Of a DNA stretch of 64,000 nucleotides, positions 44,748 through 52,788 are shown piece after piece (positions within the stretch are counted from its first letter, which is position 1; each line of letters opens with the position of its first letter). Position numbers and translations under genes: made by a program. The stretch lies in NCBI RefSeq assembly GCF_900116495.1, contig NZ_FPAY01000011.1, positions 81,334 to 145,333 on the forward strand, written 5' to 3'. The notes under the pieces are model-generated. The model saw only the letters and a program-made list of their open reading frames with translations. It had not been told where the DNA came from and ran no database searches. The DNA is from Arthrobacter sp. ov118. GTDB taxonomy: Bacteria; Actinomycetota; Actinomycetes; Actinomycetales; Micrococcaceae.

Positions 44748-45259
44748 GCGGCGCAACAAGCATTACTGTCATCGGCAACCTCACCGCCGACCCAGTGCTG
44801 CGGTCCACCGGAACCGGGACGGCCCTCGCCCGCTTCACCATCGCGTCCACCCCCAGGACCCTCGATCCCCGGACCGGCACGTGGGTGAACGGGGAGACTG
44901 TCTTCGTGGCCGCCACGGCATGGCGCGCGACCGCGGAACAGGCCGCCGCATCCCTGGCGAAGGGCATGCGCGTGATCGCCACCGGGACCCTGAAACCCCG
45001 GACCTATACGACGAACGCGGGGGAGGCGCGCACCGTCGTCGAACTCGAGGTGGAGGACATCGGCCCGTCCCTGCGCCACGCCACCGCGGTGCTCACGCGG
45101 ACCGGGCCCGGGCCCGAGCAGGACGAGGAGCTCCCGCCGGACAGGTTCAGCCTGTCCCCCCGCCAGTACGGGGACGACGATGTGTGGTTCGGCCTCGCCG
45201 CCAACCCGGCCGGCCACATCAATGTCCCGGCCCCCGATACCGAACCGGCAATGCACTGA
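44744..45259 (+). CDS. ssb: Single-stranded DNA-binding protein
   Basis: The 171-residue protein starts with SITVIGNLTADPVLR and continues with ALARFTIASTPRTLDP, TVFVAATAWRATAEQAA and GMRVIATGTLKPRTYT, the OB fold of bacterial SSB. The C-terminus (DTEPAMH) lacks the acidic DDDIPF-type tip that recruits partners, which is common in plasmid-borne versions. ATGA overlap couples it to the redoxin gene. A role in protecting incoming single-stranded plasmid DNA is likely. Confidence 0.85.
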   Translation: MSGATSITVIGNLTADPVLRSTGTGTALARFTIASTPRTLDPRTGTWVNGETVFVAATAWRATAEQAAASLAKGMRVIATGTLKPRTYTTNAGEARTVVELEVEDIGPSLRHATAVLTRTGPGPEQDEELPPDRFSLSPRQYGDDDVWFGLAANPAGHINVPAPDTEPAMH

Positions 45260-45302
45260 CGCGGCACATGGGCCAACCGCTCAAGAAACTACCGATTTGG
45301 GG

Positions 45303-45554
45303 GACTGATTGGCGAAGACACGGACCGAACGCTACGGAGCACGGCCGGCAGGCTGGTCGGCCTCGTCACCGCGACGACAGTCATCCTCCCTGCGGTGTCC
45401 CGGCTCTCGAACAAACGGTCCGGCTGGCTGGACGTCCTGCCGGCACGTGCGGTGCTGCCCGTCTTCCGCGCTGTCCGGCTCGTCCGGCGGAGGCCACGCC
45501 GGGACCAGGAAAGGTTCATGAGCCGGGCAGTGTGTAAGGGAAGATCATCGGGAT
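45303..45554 (+). CDS. Possible small hypothetical protein
   Basis: A frame reading GEDTDRTLRSTAGRLVGLVT, then LPAVSRLSNKRSGWLDVLP, has protein-like composition with a hydrophobic segment and a basic tail. It lacks a standard ATG or GTG, so initiation is unclear (CTG or ATT near GGGGGA). It lies between ssb and the next small gene in the same direction. Confidence 0.25.
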
Positions 45555-45810
45555 GAAGAAGATAGCGGCGTTCACGCCGTATTTCACTGAAGACGAGGCC
45601 GGGCAGGTCCGTGCGGCGTTCCTGGCCGCCGGGCACGTGGAGGGGGACGCGTCCGTGTCCGACTTCATCGTGCGGGCCACGATGCGGGAAGTGAAGCGGT
45701 TGCAGCGCCGCCATAACCAGGGCAAGAAGTGGGATCCTGTTCCGGCCGGTGCGCTGCGCCGCGGACAACGCACCAGGGATGAACTGCAGCACCGGAACGA
45801 GGGGAACTGA
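45553..45810 (+). CDS. Small basic hypothetical protein
   Basis: The 85-residue protein starts MKKIAAFTPYFTEDEAGQVR and has an EVKRLQRRHNQGKKWDP segment and a charged tail. The central part (SVSDFIVRATMREVKRLQRR) could form a ribbon-helix-helix-like or coiled DNA-binding unit as in small plasmid partition or antitoxin proteins, but no family can be assigned. AGGGAAGA lies nine bases upstream. Confidence 0.5.
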   Translation: MKKIAAFTPYFTEDEAGQVRAAFLAAGHVEGDASVSDFIVRATMREVKRLQRRHNQGKKWDPVPAGALRRGQRTRDELQHRNEGN

Positions 45811-45888
45811 GGATGGCGAAACGGACCGAGGAAACCAATCCGCAGGGGACGACGCCGGACGACGCCGGCTCCCAATCGACTGCCGAGG

Positions 45889-46110
45889 ATGCTGACGCTG
45901 GATCAGGTCAAGGAGGTCCTGAACGTCAACAGCCCTCTGGTCTACACGCTGGTGCGCAGCGGGGAACTGCGGGCCGCGCAGTTCGGCGGCCGCGGCGTCT
46001 GGCGCGTGCGGGAGGATGACCTGCTGGCCTACATCGAGACCGCCTACGACAAGACGGCCCAGCGGATCGCCGCCGGACAGATCCCGGAGGAAACAACCAT
46101 CGAGGACTGA
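45889..46110 (+). CDS. Excisionase/MerR-like helix-turn-helix protein
   Basis: The 73-residue protein is a typical HTH_17 domain: MLTLDQVKEVLNVNSPLVYT, then LVRSGELRAAQFGGRGVWRV and EDDLLAYIETAY. Such proteins act as excisionases or small plasmid regulators. The ATG has only a weak CCGAGG next to it. An in-frame-looking start MAKRTEETNPQGTTPDDAG at 45813 with good spacing lies one frame away, so a shift in the first 25 codons is possible. Confidence 0.7.
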   Translation: MLTLDQVKEVLNVNSPLVYTLVRSGELRAAQFGGRGVWRVREDDLLAYIETAYDKTAQRIAAGQIPEETTIED

Positions 46111-46156
46111 CCCTTTCGGACCCCCGCTGCGGACCGTGGCGGGGGAGAATGGATGC

Positions 46157-46861
46157 ATGTGCGGCAGGTACGTGATGTCCAAGGCGACCGGGGATCTCCT
46201 GGCCCATTTCGAGGCGAAGGAAGTCGAGGGCAGCCCGCCGCCGCCGAGCTGGAATGTGGCGCCCACCCAGGACGTGCCGATCATCGCCGAGCGGCTGGAT
46301 GAGGACGCGGTGGAGCGCCGGCTGCTGATCGCCCGCTGGGGCCTGGTCCCGTCCTGGGCGAAGGAGGTGAAGATCGGCTCGAAGCTGATCAATGCCCGGA
46401 GCGAATCCATCCTGGACAAGCCGGCCTTCCGCAAGGCGGCGGTCAAGCGGCGTGCCCTGATCCCGGCCGAGGGATATTACGAGTGGCAGAAAACCCCGGA
46501 CGGGAAAAAGATCCCGCATTACCTCCACTCCGAGAAGAACGAGTTGCTGGCCTTCGCCGGGCTGTATGAGTTCTGGCCGGACCCGTCCCTGCCCGTGGAT
46601 GATCCGCGCCGGTGGCTGCTCAGCTGCACCGTGCTGACCACCACGGCCCACGACTCGCTGGGCCACGTCCATGATCGTGCCCCGGTCATCATCCCGCCGG
46701 CAATGTTCCACGCCTGGCTCAACCCCGCCACCACAGACAAGACCGCGGTGCAGGAGATCCTGGACGCCATTCCCGAACCGGTCCTGACGCCCAGGGTGGT
46801 CACGGACCGGGTGAACAGCGTCCGCAACAACGGCCCAGAACTCCTTGAGCCAGCCACCTAA
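46157..46861 (+). CDS. SRAP-domain protein (YedK/HMCES family)
   Basis: The 234-residue protein begins MCGRYVMS, whose Cys2 forms a thiazolidine crosslink with abasic sites in single-stranded DNA. Other family motifs are PSWNVAPTQDVPII, RWGLVPSWAKE, LINARSESI and ALIPAEGYYEWQ with the catalytic Glu. A later GLYEFW and HDRAPVIIP segment completes the fold. SRAP proteins shield abasic sites in ssDNA. Position beside ssb and oriT suggests protection of transferred single strands. Confidence 0.9.
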   Translation: MCGRYVMSKATGDLLAHFEAKEVEGSPPPPSWNVAPTQDVPIIAERLDEDAVERRLLIARWGLVPSWAKEVKIGSKLINARSESILDKPAFRKAAVKRRALIPAEGYYEWQKTPDGKKIPHYLHSEKNELLAFAGLYEFWPDPSLPVDDPRRWLLSCTVLTTTAHDSLGHVHDRAPVIIPPAMFHAWLNPATTDKTAVQEILDAIPEPVLTPRVVTDRVNSVRNNGPELLEPAT

Positions 46862-47099
46862 CCCCCACGGCATGACACGCCCGCCTCAGGGACCAATCAA
46901 GCGCTCCAGCCGGCGCGACGGCACCAGTCGAAGACCGGAACGGAGAACGGCCGCCCCCGTAAGGGTGACGGCTGTTCCCGTGGTTTGGAACACCCGCTTG
47001 CGTGTGTTCTTTGTCGTCCTTGGCTGAAGAAAGCCGGCCCTCAAGCCTGGTGCGCCGGGCGCATCAGGCTTGGTCCATGGGGAAGGACCCGGCAGCCCG
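46862..47099. other. Intergenic region, nothing recognised
   Basis: This stretch of 238 bases separates two convergent genes. I see no clear gene or terminator apart from short GC-rich complementary segments. Confidence 0.35.
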
Positions 47100-47420
47100 T
47101 CAGGGCTGCGTGCTGGCGGTGTCCAGGACATCACCATGCGGAGGAGTGGAGGTCTGCCCGGCGGTCTCGGCCGGCGATGCTTTCCGCCGGCGTGTAACGG
47201 CCCCGGGTTCCAGACCGAGCTTCTTCAGCTCGTCCGCGCTCCAGCCGTCTTTGGTGGCCCGGACGTAGGCGCGTTTGTCCTCGCGCTCGGCCTCGGCGAG
47301 TTGTTCCTTGAGGTCCGCGACCCGCTGCCGGGCCTTGACCAGGCTGGTGACGGATTCGATGCGCGAGTCGAGCAGCGCGCGGGCTTGGGTACGTGTCTGT
47401 TCAATGTCGAGGTTCGCCAT
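47100..47420 (-). CDS. Coiled-coil hypothetical protein
   Basis: The 106-residue protein has an N-terminal coiled coil (SLVKARQRVADLKEQLAEAE) followed by KDGWSADELKKLGLEP and a low-complexity tail. It is divergent from the mobilisation genes across the candidate oriT. Proteins of this size beside actinobacterial oriT regions are often accessory to relaxosomes, but no evidence here proves that. Confidence 0.55.
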   Translation of the reverse strand: MANLDIEQTRTQARALLDSRIESVTSLVKARQRVADLKEQLAEAEREDKRAYVRATKDGWSADELKKLGLEPGAVTRRRKASPAETAGQTSTPPHGDVLDTASTQP

Positions 47421-47504
47421 GCCCCCACCCTAACCCGACGCATACCAGCCCCCGCGGGAGGCACACCGCACGGACAGCGATCCGGAAGCGCGGCGGAGCA
47501 AGCT

Positions 47505-47600
47505 GGGAACTTAGCCGGGCTAAGTTCGTGTCGCTGCCGGGAACTGCGTTCCGGTCGCGGCAGACTGAAGTCTGTTCCCGGGGTTTCCGGGTCGCTGCGC
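47505..47600. other. Candidate oriT
   Basis: The interval between the coiled-coil gene and mobC contains the inverted repeat AACTTAGC/GCTAAGTT (47508-47526, three-base spacer), the repeat CAGAC/GTCTG (47561-47574), and repeated CCGGGAAC-type motifs. Inverted repeats beside mobC and the relaxase gene are the usual form of an origin of transfer. No nic site can be assigned. Confidence 0.5.
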
Positions 47601-47627
47601 TGGCAAGGAACGGAAGGGCGGGACAAG

Positions 47628-48023
47628 GTGAGTGAAGGCAACGGCTTCGCCGGGTGGAAGTCCCGCCGCCGCCGGGCGAACGTTGACGGCGGCAGGATGC
47701 ACCGCCACGAGGTCAAGGTCAGCCCCGAAGAGGAAGCCCAGCTGCTCGCCCTGGCGGAGAAGCACCGGATCACGATCCCGCGGCTTCTGATCGAGGCGGC
47801 CCTAAATGAGGAGAGCGAAAGCCCCTCGGAGCGGCGCGATCAGTTCATGCAGCTGTCCAACTTGCAGCGCCTCATCGGGTCCGTCGCGAACAACATCAAC
47901 CAGATCGCCAGGCACGCCAACTCCACGGGCGAAGTACCGCCCGAAGCGGCAGCAACGATCGCCCACGCCAAGAGCGTGATTATCCGGATTGACCGGCAGC
48001 TCGCCGAGATGGCCGGCCGGTGA
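47628..48023 (+). CDS. mobC: MobC-like relaxosome accessory protein
   Basis: A GTG start at 47628 with GGAAGGGCGGG upstream gives 131 residues. The N-terminal part is basic (WKSRRRRANVDGGRMHRHEV) and ribbon-helix-helix-like. The C-terminal part has the MobC signature LQRLIGSVANNINQIARHAN. MobC proteins open DNA at oriT and help the relaxase nick. It lies directly upstream of the relaxase gene. Confidence 0.8.
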   Translation: MSEGNGFAGWKSRRRRANVDGGRMHRHEVKVSPEEEAQLLALAEKHRITIPRLLIEAALNEESESPSERRDQFMQLSNLQRLIGSVANNINQIARHANSTGEVPPEAAATIAHAKSVIIRIDRQLAEMAGR

Positions 48024-48030
48024 TCCTGCC

Positions 48031-49632
48031 GTGATTCCGAACATCACCCAGGGCGACCGCATGGCGGGCCTGCTGGTCTACCTTGCGGGCCCGGGACGGG
48101 CCAACGAACACGAGGAACCGCACCTTGTCGCCGGTGACTCGGCACTGATGGCATGGCACGACGACAACGAGCTGAACCGGGACGCGGCCCTGGACGTCGC
48201 CAACGCCCTCGACCGGGCCCACCAGTTCTACAAGACCGTGGTCGACGGCGGGCACGTCTTCCACTGCTCCCTGAGCCTGGCCGCGGAAGAAGGGCAGCTC
48301 ACCGACGGCCAATGGGGCGCAATCGCGACGGACTTCATGAAGGACATGGACTTCACCGGGGACGGCGGGAAGGCCCCGGCCCGGTGGGTCGCCGTCCGCC
48401 ACGGGCTGAGCAAGAACGGCAACGACCACATCCACATCGTGGCAAGCATGGTCCGCGACGACGGCACCAAATGGAACAGCTGGAAGAGCAAATACAAATC
48501 CCAACAGGCCGCCCGGGCACTGGAGAAAAAGTACCTCCTCAACCAGCTCGGGGAACTCCGCGCCGAACGCGGATTCACTCCCGCGGAACAAGCGAAGGCC
48601 GTGCGCCAGGGCCTGCCCGAAGTCGAACGCCACAGCCTCGCCCGCAAGGTCCGAACCTGCGCAGCAGCCTCCACGGACGAGGCGGAGTTCGTCCGCCGCG
48701 CACGCCAGGAAGGCCTGCTGGTTCGGCCGCGGTACGCTGCCGGCCGCACCGACGTCGTCACCGGATACTCCGTCGCCGAACGCCCCCGAAAGGGTGAACG
48801 TGCCGTCTGGTTCGGCGGGAACTCCCTGGGCCGCGACCTCGCCCTGCCCAAACTCCGGACGGGGTGGGAAAGCACCCCGGAGTCAGCGACCGCTGCCGTC
48901 GCGGAATGGAACGCCGCCGCACGCAACCGCAGACCGGCAAACCCCGGCCGGGAGAGGCTGCAGCCCTCGGTCGAACTGTGGAACACGTACGCCAACGACA
49001 TCAGCGCACTGCGCGAGAAACTGGCCGCCACCCCGCACGGTGACCACGCCGCCTGGGCGCAGGCAGCCCGCGAAACATCGGCAGCCTTCGGGGCCTGGTC
49101 CAGGCGCATCGAACCCACCCCCGGACCACTGGCAGACGCCGCCCGGGAACTGGCCAAATCAGCCCAGCTCCGGCGCTACCCGACACGGCCCGCGGTGGCT
49201 GTGCCGTCGGCACGCGGCGCCGCCATGATCCTGCTGGCCGCGACGTCCAAGAGCGACCGCGCCGCCTATGCCCTGATGTTCCGGCAGCTCGCCCAGACCG
49301 CCCGGGCTATCCACGACATGCACAAAGCCACCGATGACCTCCGCCGCGTCCGGGGCCTCGCAGCAGCCGTCACCGCCGCCACCAAAGCCGTGGAAGCCAG
49401 CGCCACCGCCCAGACCACCCTGCAGCCTCTGACGATGGAAGCACTGCGGGAACAGCACCCGGGAGCCAGCGAAGAAGCCCTCCGGGCCCGGCTCATCGCC
49501 GAACGCTCCCGGGGCGGCTCACCCTTCCCGACCACACTCACCAAAACGGACCGAACACTGCAAGCTGCCGGACCCGTCCGGCCCCAAGAACCCAACCGGG
49601 ACCACCATCCGAATCCAGGCATCGAGCGATAG
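48031..49632 (+). CDS. MOBP-like relaxase
   Basis: A GTG start at 48031, eight bases after the mobC stop, gives 533 residues. The N-terminal relaxase domain shows GLLVYLAGPGRANEHEEPHL, then FHCSLSLAAEEGQLTD and RHGLSKNGNDHIHIVASMV, the metal-binding histidine motif (H124, H133 and H135). The C-terminal half is helical without a helicase domain. The enzyme would nick oriT and pilot the strand. No type IV secretion or coupling-protein genes are in the window, so it may be mobilisable or have those genes elsewhere. Confidence 0.85.
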   Translation: MIPNITQGDRMAGLLVYLAGPGRANEHEEPHLVAGDSALMAWHDDNELNRDAALDVANALDRAHQFYKTVVDGGHVFHCSLSLAAEEGQLTDGQWGAIATDFMKDMDFTGDGGKAPARWVAVRHGLSKNGNDHIHIVASMVRDDGTKWNSWKSKYKSQQAARALEKKYLLNQLGELRAERGFTPAEQAKAVRQGLPEVERHSLARKVRTCAAASTDEAEFVRRARQEGLLVRPRYAAGRTDVVTGYSVAERPRKGERAVWFGGNSLGRDLALPKLRTGWESTPESATAAVAEWNAAARNRRPANPGRERLQPSVELWNTYANDISALREKLAATPHGDHAAWAQAARETSAAFGAWSRRIEPTPGPLADAARELAKSAQLRRYPTRPAVAVPSARGAAMILLAATSKSDRAAYALMFRQLAQTARAIHDMHKATDDLRRVRGLAAAVTAATKAVEASATAQTTLQPLTMEALREQHPGASEEALRARLIAERSRGGSPFPTTLTKTDRTLQAAGPVRPQEPNRDHHPNPGIER

Positions 49633-49641
49633 GGGAAGAGC

Positions 49642-50400
49642 ATGAGCGAAGCAGACGGAATGGACGACGCAGTAGACGGTGCAATGCGCACGGGGCTGAT
49701 GGTCGCCGGCCGCATCGGCGAGCAGCTGGCCAGAATGCGCGAAGAAGAGCAGCGCACCATTGCCGCGGCCGAGGAACACCGCGCACGCCAATTGCAGGAA
49801 CGCTTCCACGTCCAGCGCGCCGCGGCCCGCGCCCAGCTCGCACCGGCCGCCCGGGACGACTGGTGGGACAAAGCCACCCCAGCAATGATCGAACGCGTGC
49901 ACGAGACAGCCATCGCTTGGAAGGCCTACGACCCCGAAGTCGCCCAGGCCGCAGAGCTAATCCGTGACCAGGTACAGGCCCGTTACGGCATCCACGTGAA
50001 CAACACAGGCGCCGACGAAGCCTCCGTGTCCGAAGCCCTCGCCCGCGCACAGCAGGCCCGCTCCGTGGCCGAGAATGAATGGACCAAAGCGTCCGCCGCC
50101 CGCACCGATGAAGTGGTGGCAGGCGCTGCGGTTGCCGGCGCCAACAGGCAGGACGAGGCTGCTCGACAAGGCCAAGGTGAGCCGGCCTACGATTCGACGG
50201 AAAGGCGTCAGCAGCTCGCCGATAGCCTCGAAGGCAAGGGCGACCGTGAAGCGGTCAACTCCCGGCTCCTGGCCGACAAACACCAGGGCACGCCGCCGAC
50301 CGCGGCCGTAACGCAAAAGCCCTCCTTGGCCGGGACCTCGAAGATGGCCAAGCAGACCGGCAAGGGAAAGACACTGGAACGCGGTGGACTCGAACGCTAA
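49642..50400 (+). CDS. Helical hypothetical protein of the mobilisation region
   Basis: The 252-residue protein is strongly helical and charged, with a coiled segment REEEQRTIAAAEEHRARQLQ and a low-complexity C-terminus ending ERGGLER. It starts nine bases after the relaxase stop, with AGGGGAAGAG upstream, so it belongs to the mob operon. No domain is recognised. Confidence 0.65.
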   Translation: MSEADGMDDAVDGAMRTGLMVAGRIGEQLARMREEEQRTIAAAEEHRARQLQERFHVQRAAARAQLAPAARDDWWDKATPAMIERVHETAIAWKAYDPEVAQAAELIRDQVQARYGIHVNNTGADEASVSEALARAQQARSVAENEWTKASAARTDEVVAGAAVAGANRQDEAARQGQGEPAYDSTERRQQLADSLEGKGDREAVNSRLLADKHQGTPPTAAVTQKPSLAGTSKMAKQTGKGKTLERGGLER

Positions 50401-50455
50401 GCCCCGATTGCCAGCAAACAGGGTCAACCCGAGCCTGATCGATAGGATCAAATCC

Positions 50456-51496
50456 ATGACTGACGCCCCCGACCTCGCCCTGCCCACCGGCTACACCGAC
50501 CTCCTCGGCGAACTCAAGGACCGCGTCCGGGCCGCACGCACGCAGGCACTTCGCACCGTCAACACCCAACTGGTCGAGCTGTACTGGTCCATCGGCCAGA
50601 GGGTCCGCATAGAGCAGGGCAGGCAGGGGTGGGGGAGCAGGGTCATAAAACGCCTCTCCGAGGATCTGCGCAAGGAATTCCCGGACATGACGGGCCTGTC
50701 GCCCCGCAACATCCAGTACATGACGACTTTTGCCGGCGCATGGGGAGTAGGGCCAATTGCGCAACAGGCTGTTGCGCAATTGGCATGGGGCCACATCACG
50801 ATCCTTCTGGACAAGCTCTCCAGCCAGGACAGCCGGGAAGCCTACGCCGCCGCAGCAGTCCAATATGGATGGACCCGGAACGTCCTGCTGAACATGATCA
50901 TGAACAAGACCCTGGAACGGACCGGGACCGCGCCATCAAACTTTACGCAACGGCTTGTTGCGCAGGATTCCGAGCTTGCTCAGCAGATCGCCAAGGACCC
51001 CTACAACTTCGAATTCCTCGGCCTCTCGGGAGAGGTCGCGGAACGGGATCTCGAAAACGCCCTCACCAACAGGATCACCGAGACCCTCCGCGAGCTCGGT
51101 CCGGGTTTCGCTTTCGTCGGCCGGCAGGTGCATTTTGACGTCGATGGCGACGACTTCTATGTCGACTTGCTCCTATTTCACATCGAGCTAAGCCGGTACG
51201 TGGTCATCGAATTGAAGACGGGCAAGTTCCAGCCCGAATACGCCGGCAAACTCAACTTCTATGTTGCCCTCGTCGACGACGTGCTCCGGCGCGACCATCA
51301 CAATGAAACCATCGGCATCCTTATCTGCGGCACAAAGAACGACCGCAGCGTCAGATACAGTCTCGGACGCTCCACCTCGCCCATGGCCGTCGCTGCCTAC
51401 ACGTATGACAAGCTCCCAGCTGAAGAGCAGCAGGCTCTCCCGGACGAAAACCACCTGGCGGCCGCCCTGGATTGGGCCGAATCCAACGACGGGTAA
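50456..51496 (+). CDS. DUF1016/YhcG-type PD-(D/E)xK nuclease
   Basis: With start ATG at 50456 the protein has 346 residues. The N-terminal DUF1016_N domain reads NTQLVELYWSIGQRVRIEQG and LSPRNIQYMTTFAGAWG, then QQAVAQLAWGHITILLDKL. The C-terminal nuclease domain reads FAFVGRQVHFDVDGDDFYVD and then YVVIELKTGKFQPEYAGKL with Asp and Glu-x-Lys. YhcG proteins occur in mobile and defence contexts. Here it follows the mob operon and could act on competing DNA. No methylase partner is present. Confidence 0.85.
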   Translation: MTDAPDLALPTGYTDLLGELKDRVRAARTQALRTVNTQLVELYWSIGQRVRIEQGRQGWGSRVIKRLSEDLRKEFPDMTGLSPRNIQYMTTFAGAWGVGPIAQQAVAQLAWGHITILLDKLSSQDSREAYAAAAVQYGWTRNVLLNMIMNKTLERTGTAPSNFTQRLVAQDSELAQQIAKDPYNFEFLGLSGEVAERDLENALTNRITETLRELGPGFAFVGRQVHFDVDGDDFYVDLLLFHIELSRYVVIELKTGKFQPEYAGKLNFYVALVDDVLRRDHHNETIGILICGTKNDRSVRYSLGRSTSPMAVAAYTYDKLPAEEQQALPDENHLAAALDWAESNDG

Positions 51497-51634
51497 GCCG
51501 GCCGGGGAAAGCCATACTCTGACGCCCGCACTGTCGGCAGTCGTTCTGGATAGGCCAGCAAAGGGCCAGCAGCTCGAACGCGCGGAGGCCCGCGTAGCCG
51601 CTGTCGGCTCCTTGCCCGCCCAGTAAGGGCTGGT

Positions 51635-51850
51635 CTACCGCTCCTTGAGTTCGCGGGTCAGTCCGAAGGGGACAGCATCGCTGAGATCGACCGTGAAGGA
51701 GGCGTGGTCGTGTTGGGTGACCAGGATTCCCTGACGCCCCTCGCGCATTGCATGTGTTAGGGCGGCGCCGACGGCTTCGTCAAGCTGACGTTCCATGCTG
51801 GCACGGTCCGTTGCGGTGACGACGATGGGGAGGTCAATAGTTGTTTGCAT
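51635..51850 (-). CDS. Small hypothetical protein
   Basis: The 71-residue protein starts MQTTIDLPIVVTATDRASME and contains VTQHDHASFTVDLSDAVPFG. GGAG lies four bases before the ATG. It has no recognised family and no near partner. Confidence 0.4.
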   Translation of the reverse strand: MQTTIDLPIVVTATDRASMERQLDEAVGAALTHAMREGRQGILVTQHDHASFTVDLSDAVPFGLTRELKER

Positions 51851-52244
51851 GTGACTCCGACTTTCTCGGGTGTTGATGGTTTGAGGATCTTCGGAGATGC
51901 CCTGGCGGTTGACAAAACGCCAACCAACTTAGTTGAAACTCAAGTGCACGATTCTTTCCGCTTCATCAGATGGTGCGGAAGGGCCCTCCCGTTACGGCTC
52001 ATCCTGGCGATGGGACCAGTGCGATGGCGCTTTTTCTTTGAGTCAGGCGTCACTCTCCGCGGTGACGGGCGGCGTCGTTGCCGTCCTTGGTATTGAATGC
52101 CATTCATTTACCTTGAGGCGCAGAAGAGGAAACATCAAATGGAGTATCTTTCGCCCGCTGCGAGTGAGGGGTGGGCCGCCCGCCTTGCTACCAGCGCCGT
52201 CGTACACGCGCGCCCGTCGTGGGCTTTGTCGTATGGGGCAACGG
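51851..52244. other. Intergenic region, nothing recognised
   Basis: No gene-like frame is present. It leads into the decayed Ig-like gene fragment. Confidence 0.35.
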
Positions 52245-52663
52245 ACGGATACGGGTCGTCGGTGAGAGCGTGCGCGTGCTCACTCCGGGCAAGTGGACGC
52301 CGGGGGCGAAGCTGACGTACCAGGTTGGCGGGGCTTGCATGCGTTCGGACAGGGCATCGTGGGCAGAGCGGGCCGTTGTTCACCGGAACTGTGGACAGGA
52401 GGAGCGCCGCGCCTTTCCACGGGGATGCTGCGTCACACTTGGTAGATCTCGGGCGGCACCCCAAACTGTTGTTCGTCGGAGATGTCCGACACCGCTAGCA
52501 GTGGAGAAGGTCCGGAACGAACATCGCAGGTGCTACCGGGGCCACGTACGTGCTCGGCGCGGCTGATATCGGTAAGACCATCACGGTCACGGTGACGGGC
52601 AGCAAGTCCGGCTACTCTCCGCTAGCCCGCACCAGCGCCAAAACAAGGGTCACGGCCCGCTAG
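52245..52663 (+). pseudogene. C-terminal remnant of an Ig-like repeat surface protein
   Basis: Two parts of one domain are visible. The first reads RVVGESVRVLTPGKWTPGA and ends KLTYQ at 52323. The second resumes at 52499 with QWRRSGTNIAGATGATYVLG and ends GYSPLARTSAKTRVTAR before a stop. Joining them gives a normal surface-protein repeat (TYQW-RRSG). About 178 bases lie between, flanked by CAG on both sides. No upstream part of the gene remains, so it is non-functional. Confidence 0.6.
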
Positions 52664-52788
52664 CCCCGCAGGCAGGTACTCTTCCACAGCAGATGGGCAA
52701 CAGTGGGCCGCCGGCAGGTGACCCTACCGGCTTCAGAGTTTGGGCCAGCACTCATCCGGCTGACGTAGTCCGGTGATAGGGTCCCGTC

